Of a DNA stretch of 64,000 bases, positions 60,390 through 64,000 are shown one piece after another. A program made the position numbers and the translations under genes. The notes under the pieces were generated by a model. That model searched no databases. It was not told the origin of the DNA and worked only from the letters and a program-made list of their open reading frames with translations. Source of the DNA: VRUE01 sp963745915 (lineage in GTDB: Bacteria; Actinomycetota; Thermoleophilia; Solirubrobacterales; 70-9). Every line of letters starts with the position of its first letter. Position 1 is the first letter of the stretch. The stretch lies in NCBI GenBank assembly GCA_963745915.1, contig CAVUZA010000002.1, positions 124,001-188,000 of the forward strand. Reading direction: 5' to 3'.

Positions 60390-60535
60390 CACAGCCGAAT
60401 CCCGTCCACACGACGGCCGGGAGCGGGGGAACCACTGGGACTTGCAGGTCCCGGGGGCGAATCGGCCGAATCAGACGCCGTAGCGCACCTCTTTCAGCGC
60501 GAGCCCGACAGCTAACTCCGCAGGCGAACGAAAGA
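60390..60535 (+). ncRNA. c-di-AMP riboswitch (ydaO/yuaA type)
   Basis: The leader of the M23 peptidase gene carries the conserved blocks of this class in order: GCCGAATCCCGTC, GGGAGCGGGGGAACCAC, a GGGGCGAATC/GGCCGAATC block, and near the 3' side CCCGACAGCTAACTCCGCAGGC followed by GAACGAAAGAGAGG. In actinobacteria such riboswitches control cell-wall peptidase and resuscitation-factor genes and generally turn expression off when c-di-AMP is high. It ends 9 bases before the GTG. Fold boundaries are approximate. Confidence 0.88.
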
Positions 60536-60543
60536 GAGGGCAC

Positions 60544-61497
60544 GTGGCGGTTCGCAGGCCCCGGCCTTGGACGGCGGGAGCGAAGTCGATAGGCGTGGCG
60601 ATGGCGTTGACGCTCGTCCTCGCGGCGAGCGCGGCGGCGAGCACCGGCGGCGCGCCGACCGCGGCGGGCAGCCCGCCGCCGCCCGGCAGCCCCAGCGGCT
60701 CGCCCGCGGCAGGCGCCCCGAGCGCCGGCTCGGTCCGCCTCACCACGGCCCGCGTCGGCCCCCGCAAGTCCTTCTACTACGGCTACCGCTACCCGCGCCT
60801 CGCCTTCGCGATCGCCAGCAACCAGCCCGCCAACGACCTGCGCATCGACGTCGTCGACGCCGCTGGCGCCAGCGTCCGCACCTTCTTCCGCAACGACGTC
60901 GCCCCCGGGGCCGAGACGCGGATCCGCTGGGACGGCAACGGCAACGACGGCCGCCCCGCCCCCAACGGCCGCTACGCCTTCCGTGTCTCCTCGCAGGCGG
61001 GGCAGCTGGCGGCGCGCCCCAACCGGCGCGCCTCGGCCTCGGCCAAAGCGGTCCGCCTCGGCTTCAGCTTCTACGGCTACGCCTTCCCGATCCTCGGCCG
61101 CCACGAGTTCGGCGGCGCCGCCGGTCGCTTCGGCGCCGGGCGCACCGGCCACACTCACCAGGGCCAGGACACCTTCGCCGCCTGCGGCACGCCGCTGGTC
61201 GCCGCCCGCGGCGGCCGGGTCCAGTACTCCGGCTACCAGGGCGCGGCCGGCAACTACGTCGTGATCGACGGCAGGGGCACCGGCTTCGACTTCATGTACG
61301 CGCACCTGGCCCAGCCCTCGCCGCTGAAGACCGGCGACACGGTGCGCACCGGCCAGCCGATCGGCGTCGTCGGCGAAACCGGCGACGCCTCCGGCTGCCA
61401 CCTGCACTTCGAGATCTGGACCGCGCCCGGCTGGTACGAGGGCGGCAGCCCGATCGACCCGCTGCCATATCTGCAGAAGTGGGATCGCTACAGCTGA
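60544..61497 (+). CDS. M23 family metallopeptidase
   Basis: 317 residues from GTG. Signal peptide at about 16-34, Pro/Gly/Ser linker to ~62, an Ig/FlgD-like domain (TFFRNDVAPGAETRIRWDGNGNDGRPAPNGRYAFRV), then LytM: GRTGHTHQGQDTFAACGTPLVAARGGRVQYSGYQGAAGNYVVID and HLHFEIW, with the zinc H-x3-D and H-x-H. Cell-wall endopeptidase outside the membrane. Controlled by the c-di-AMP riboswitch directly upstream. Confidence 0.94.
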   Translation: MAVRRPRPWTAGAKSIGVAMALTLVLAASAAASTGGAPTAAGSPPPPGSPSGSPAAGAPSAGSVRLTTARVGPRKSFYYGYRYPRLAFAIASNQPANDLRIDVVDAAGASVRTFFRNDVAPGAETRIRWDGNGNDGRPAPNGRYAFRVSSQAGQLAARPNRRASASAKAVRLGFSFYGYAFPILGRHEFGGAAGRFGAGRTGHTHQGQDTFAACGTPLVAARGGRVQYSGYQGAAGNYVVIDGRGTGFDFMYAHLAQPSPLKTGDTVRTGQPIGVVGETGDASGCHLHFEIWTAPGWYEGGSPIDPLPYLQKWDRYS

Positions 61498-61529
61498 TTC
61501 GCAGCTGGGTTCCCTCACTCGGCTCTAAC

Positions 61530-61567
61530 TGATCGATTGACCCCCATATTCGGGGGGAAATCGATCA
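61530..61567. terminator. Bidirectional hairpin between M23 and GlxA genes
   Basis: TGATCGATT...AATCGATCA with inner CCCCC/GGGGG forms a strong stem between convergent genes; the GlxA stop codon lies at its right edge. Probably ends both transcripts. Confidence 0.6.
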
Positions 61568-62578
61568 ATCGGCGGCGCACTGCACTCCCCCATCGGCTCC
61601 CACCGCCGAAGGTCGGCGGAAGCGACTCCGGAGCTCGCCCGGCCCGACGCCGACCACGCGCACGAAGGAGCGGCGCATCGTCTCAGCGCTGCCGAAGCCG
61701 CAATCGCGGGCGATCGCCTCGACCGGCGTGCCACTCGACTCGAGCGCGTCTCGAGCCGCCTCAACTCGCACTCGCTCGACGAAGCGAGCTGGGGTGGTCT
61801 GGGCCTCGCGCAGGAAGACGCGCCCCAGGTGGCGCTCGGAGAGGCCAGCCTGCAGCGCCAGCTCGGAGACGCGGTGGTCGGCGCTGGGCTCGGCGACGAT
61901 GCGATCGAGGAGCAGGCGGATCGGCGACTCTGCGCCCAGGCGGACGCCGATCCGCTCAGAGAACTGCGACTGGCCGCCCGGCCGTTGCAGGAAGACGACG
62001 AGCCAGCGGGCGACGGTTCGCGCGACTTCGACGCCGTGGTCCTCCTCGACCAGGGCGAGCGCCAGGTCGATGCCGGCCGTCACTCCCGCCGAGGTGAACA
62101 CGTCGCCGTCGCGGACGAAGATGCGGTCCGGTTCGACCTTGATCGAGGGATAGCGCTCCGCGAGCCGCGCACAGCCGGCCCAGTGGGTGGTCGCCCGCCG
62201 GCCGTCGAGGAGTCCGGCCGCGGCAAGGAGGAAGGCGCCACCGCAGACCGAGGAGGTGCGTCGCGCCCGCGCCGCGACACCCGGCAAGTGCTCGGCCATG
62301 CCCTGTTCGACGGCCGCCGTCTCGCGACCGGCCCCGCCAGAGACGACAACTGTGTCGTTCCGGGTTAGCCCGGCACTGACGAGGTCGGTGTCGGCGGCAA
62401 CCCGCAGGCCCGCGGAGGAGCGCACGTCGTCGCCGTCCGGCGTCGCCAGTCGCAGCTCGTAGCCGCCGTCGCCGCGGAGCACACGTGTGGCGCCATCGAA
62501 GACGTCGATCGGCCCGGCCAGATCGAGCAGCTGGAAGCCCTCAAAGGCTACGAGCAGGATCTTGCGCATGCCGGCCAT
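61565..62578 (-). CDS. GlxA-type regulator (DJ-1/PfpI plus AraC HTH)
   Basis: 337 residues. Residues 1-180 are a class-I-glutamine-amidotransferase-like domain (ILLVAFEGFQLLDLAGPIDVFDGA, nucleophile-elbow SVCGGAFLLAAAGLL, TSAGVTAGIDLALALVEEDHG). Residues ~235-325 hold two helix-turn-helix units (VSELALQAGLSERHLGRVFLREAQTTPARFVERVRVEAARDALES, AIARDCGFGSAETMRRSFVRVVGVGP). Transcription activator; its target is unknown. Start by ATG (a second ATG is three codons in). Confidence 0.93.
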   Translation of the reverse strand: MAGMRKILLVAFEGFQLLDLAGPIDVFDGATRVLRGDGGYELRLATPDGDDVRSSAGLRVAADTDLVSAGLTRNDTVVVSGGAGRETAAVEQGMAEHLPGVAARARRTSSVCGGAFLLAAAGLLDGRRATTHWAGCARLAERYPSIKVEPDRIFVRDGDVFTSAGVTAGIDLALALVEEDHGVEVARTVARWLVVFLQRPGGQSQFSERIGVRLGAESPIRLLLDRIVAEPSADHRVSELALQAGLSERHLGRVFLREAQTTPARFVERVRVEAARDALESSGTPVEAIARDCGFGSAETMRRSFVRVVGVGPGELRSRFRRPSAVGADGGVQCAAD

Positions 62579-62633
62579 GGGACGAATCCTCGTCGATCAG
62601 GGTCCTGTCTGCAAGGACACATACCCCTCGATT

Positions 62634-63431
62634 TCAGACATCACCCCGGCGCTGCACGACCCAAAGGGCAACGGCCACAGGCACCGTCGCCGGCAGCGTG
62701 TCGACGGCGAAGAACAGCAGGTCGAACCCGAGCGCGAGCGCGACCACGAGCCCCGCCCCCAGCCACTGCCGACGGGCCTCAAACGGGCCTATATGTCCCC
62801 TTTTCGGCCCGTCGGCGGCGAGGAGGGAACCGACGAGGGCGGCGACGAAGAGGTCGCCGAAGCCCATCGCGGCGGAGCCGAGGTGGACGGCCTGCAGGGC
62901 GGGCAGGTCGGCGGCGGGCGCGGCGGCGGTGAGCACGGCGTTGGGGCCCTGCAGCAGGTTGGCGGAGACGTAGATCGCGTCGACCGCGGCCATCGCGTAG
63001 ACGCCCCAGCGCAGCCAGCGGGCCGGGACGGCGCAGACCAGCAGCCAGCCGAGCGTCACACAGGCGAGCCCGGAGAGCGCCGTCGCCGCCGCCTCTCCCG
63101 CCAGCGCCCCCGGCGCCGCCCAGGCAAGCGCGAAGAGCCCCACCGCCGCCCAGGCCCACCCCGGCCGCGCCCCGTGCACCAGGCAGCCGAGCGCATAGGC
63201 AGCGAGCGGCGGCACCGCGACGAGCGCCAGCCAGGTGAGCGCCGTAGCCGAACCCGAGTAGAGCTCGATCCCGCCCACCACGACCACGATCGACGCGGCA
63301 GGAACCAGTGCCCACCAGGGACTGCCAAGCCTGCCCATCCACCGCGGCGCACCTGTCCCCCGTGGCACCGCGACCAGCGCTCCCTGCACAAAACCGAGCA
63401 GCGCGATCGAAGGAGCAAACCCCAAGCTCAC
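62634..63431 (-). CDS. Multi-pass membrane protein, possible GxGD aspartyl protease
   Basis: 265 residues, eight or nine hydrophobic helices. YAMAAVDAIYVSANLL (Asp151) and, about 40 residues later, AMGFGDLFVAALVG with G-F-G-D at 190-193, then LPATVPVAVAL near 246, resemble the two catalytic aspartates and PAL region of presenilin/signal-peptide-peptidase-like proteases. This is a motif-level match only; no Y-D pair in the strict form. Residues ~206-219 (DGPKRGHIGPFEA) are encoded by palindrome B copy 5. Lies 16 bases after the guaA stop. Confidence 0.7.
   Translation of the reverse strand: MSLGFAPSIALLGFVQGALVAVPRGTGAPRWMGRLGSPWWALVPAASIVVVVGGIELYSGSATALTWLALVAVPPLAAYALGCLVHGARPGWAWAAVGLFALAWAAPGALAGEAAATALSGLACVTLGWLLVCAVPARWLRWGVYAMAAVDAIYVSANLLQGPNAVLTAAAPAADLPALQAVHLGSAAMGFGDLFVAALVGSLLAADGPKRGHIGPFEARRQWLGAGLVVALALGFDLLFFAVDTLPATVPVAVALWVVQRRGDV
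62768..62816. repeat. Palindrome, family B copy 5 (inside a coding region)
   Basis: Arms GCCGACGGGCC / GGCCCGTCGGC, centre CGGGCCTATATGTCCCC close to copy 4. It lies in frame within the membrane-protein gene and encodes a loop between two helices. Confidence 0.9.
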
Positions 63432-63447
63432 GGACCGGACCTGAAAG

Positions 63448-64000
63448 TCACTCCCACTCGATCGTCGCCGGCGGCTTCGAGGAGATATCGAGCGCCACCC
63501 GGTTGACGTCGGGAATCTCGTTGATGATCCGGTTCGAGACTTTCTCCAAGAGGTCGTAGGGCAGCCGCGCCCAGTCGGCGGTCATCGCGTCGTCGGAGGT
63601 GACGGCGCGGATCACGATCGGGTAGGCGTAGGTGCGGCCGTCGCCCTGGACGCCGACCGAGCGCACCACGGGCAGCACGCAGAAGGACTGCCAGAGCTGG
63701 CGGTAGAGGTCGGCGGCGCGGATCTCCTCCTGCAGGATCGCGTCGGCGGCGCGCAGGGTGTCGAGCCGCTCCTTCGTCACCTCGCCGCCGACGATGCGGA
63801 TCGCCAGGCCGGGGCCGGGGAAGGGCTGGCGCCAGACCATCCGCTCGGGCAGCCCGAGCTCGGCGCCGACCGCCCGCACCTCGTCCTTGAACAGCATCCG
63901 CAGCGGCTCGACCAGCTCGAACTGCAGGTCCTCGGGCAGGCCGCCGACGTTGTGGTGGGACTTGATCGTCGCCGCGTTGTCGCTGCCGCCCGACTCGATC
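63448..64000 (-). CDS. guaA: GMP synthase, C-terminal part (5' end outside the window)
   Basis: About 184 C-terminal residues: SHHNVGGLPEDLQFELVEPLRMLFKDEVRAVGAELGLPERMVWRQPFPGPGLAIRIVGGEVT, LYRQLWQSFCVLPVVRSVGVQGDGRTYAYPIVIRAVTSDDAMTADWARLPYDLLEKVSNRIINE and DISSKPPATIEWE at the end. This is the ATP-pyrophosphatase end plus dimerisation domain of GuaA, which aminates XMP to GMP. Truncated by the window edge only. Confidence 0.97.
   Translation of the reverse strand, partial: IESGGSDNAATIKSHHNVGGLPEDLQFELVEPLRMLFKDEVRAVGAELGLPERMVWRQPFPGPGLAIRIVGGEVTKERLDTLRAADAILQEEIRAADLYRQLWQSFCVLPVVRSVGVQGDGRTYAYPIVIRAVTSDDAMTADWARLPYDLLEKVSNRIINEIPDVNRVALDISSKPPATIEWE

Overview
The window is about 64 kb of very GC-rich bacterial DNA with dense genes, GTG/TTG starts and many ATGA-type stop/start overlaps. 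Gene content (aa3-type oxidase locus with ctaA/ctaB, two-CBS proteins, DUF3352 lipoprotein, DUF6812-like protein, DUF1015 protein, a c-di-AMP riboswitch before an M23 peptidase, beta-oxidation genes) suggests a high-GC actinobacterium, most likely of the Thermoleophilia/Solirubrobacterales type. That placement is inference from gene content, not from a marker phylogeny.

Layout. 1-1.86 kb is a scar: the tail of a replication-relaxation-like gene runs into a beheaded fatty-acid desaturase, next to tRNA-Arg(TCT). 1.9-7 kb holds ordinary genes (alpha/beta hydrolase, GT-C-like membrane protein, msrA, small membrane proteins, an isoprenylcysteine methyltransferase-like protein). 7-8.75 kb is a small accessory island next to tRNA-Pro(TGG): RHH antitoxin, MazF-like toxin and an abortive-infection-like protein in one operon, flanked by a short imperfect copy of the tRNA 3' end. 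8.8-13.9 kb: DUF1015, cobalamin adenosyltransferase, OsmC, SDR, Nudix, 1-Cys peroxiredoxin. 14-21.1 kb is a fatty-acid degradation run (thiolase, class IV aminotransferase, acyl-CoA dehydrogenase, enoyl-CoA hydratase, 3-hydroxyacyl-CoA dehydrogenase, alkylsulfatase). 21-26 kb: greA, a VapBC pair with a frameshifted antitoxin, trxB, a flippase-like protein and a PAP2-like protein.

26.1-36.9 kb is the terminal oxidase region. It has two sets of large subunits. The canonical set (ctaC, ctaD, a tandem stress-like protein, ctaE) is on the minus strand with intact CuA, CuB and haem ligands. A second, full-length subunit II/I pair on the plus strand, directly upstream of ctaB, has lost nearly all metal ligands and may be a non-catalytic paralogue. 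Haem A synthesis (ctaA, ctaB) and a dihaem cytochrome c lie between them.

36.9-47.8 kb carries glycosyltransferases, an ABC-2 exporter, a GH63-like glycosidase, and a coupled operon PqqD - HPr-kinase-like - GT2 - nucleotidyltransferase downstream of infA. 47.8-52.5 kb: infA, CCA/poly(A) polymerase, alr, CBS protein, NAD(P)HX repair. 52.5-54.2 kb: a Fic gene with an AT-rich twin operator, then acpS. 54.2-60.3 kb: DUF3352 lipoprotein, glmS, glmM, rpsI, rplM. 60.4-64 kb: c-di-AMP riboswitch and M23 peptidase, GlxA-type regulator, a possible GxGD membrane protease, and the 3' part of guaA.

The most striking feature is an abundance of palindromes of several families. One family (arms GCCGACGGGCC / GGCCCGTCGGC) occurs five times; it supplies possible start codons to two genes and is translated in frame inside others. 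Unrelated long palindromes sit in frame inside a glycosyltransferase and an HPr-kinase-like gene. Further long hairpins lie at convergent gene ends, two with stop codons in their arms. Five genes carry apparent single frameshifts, which are either real decay or indel errors in the assembly.
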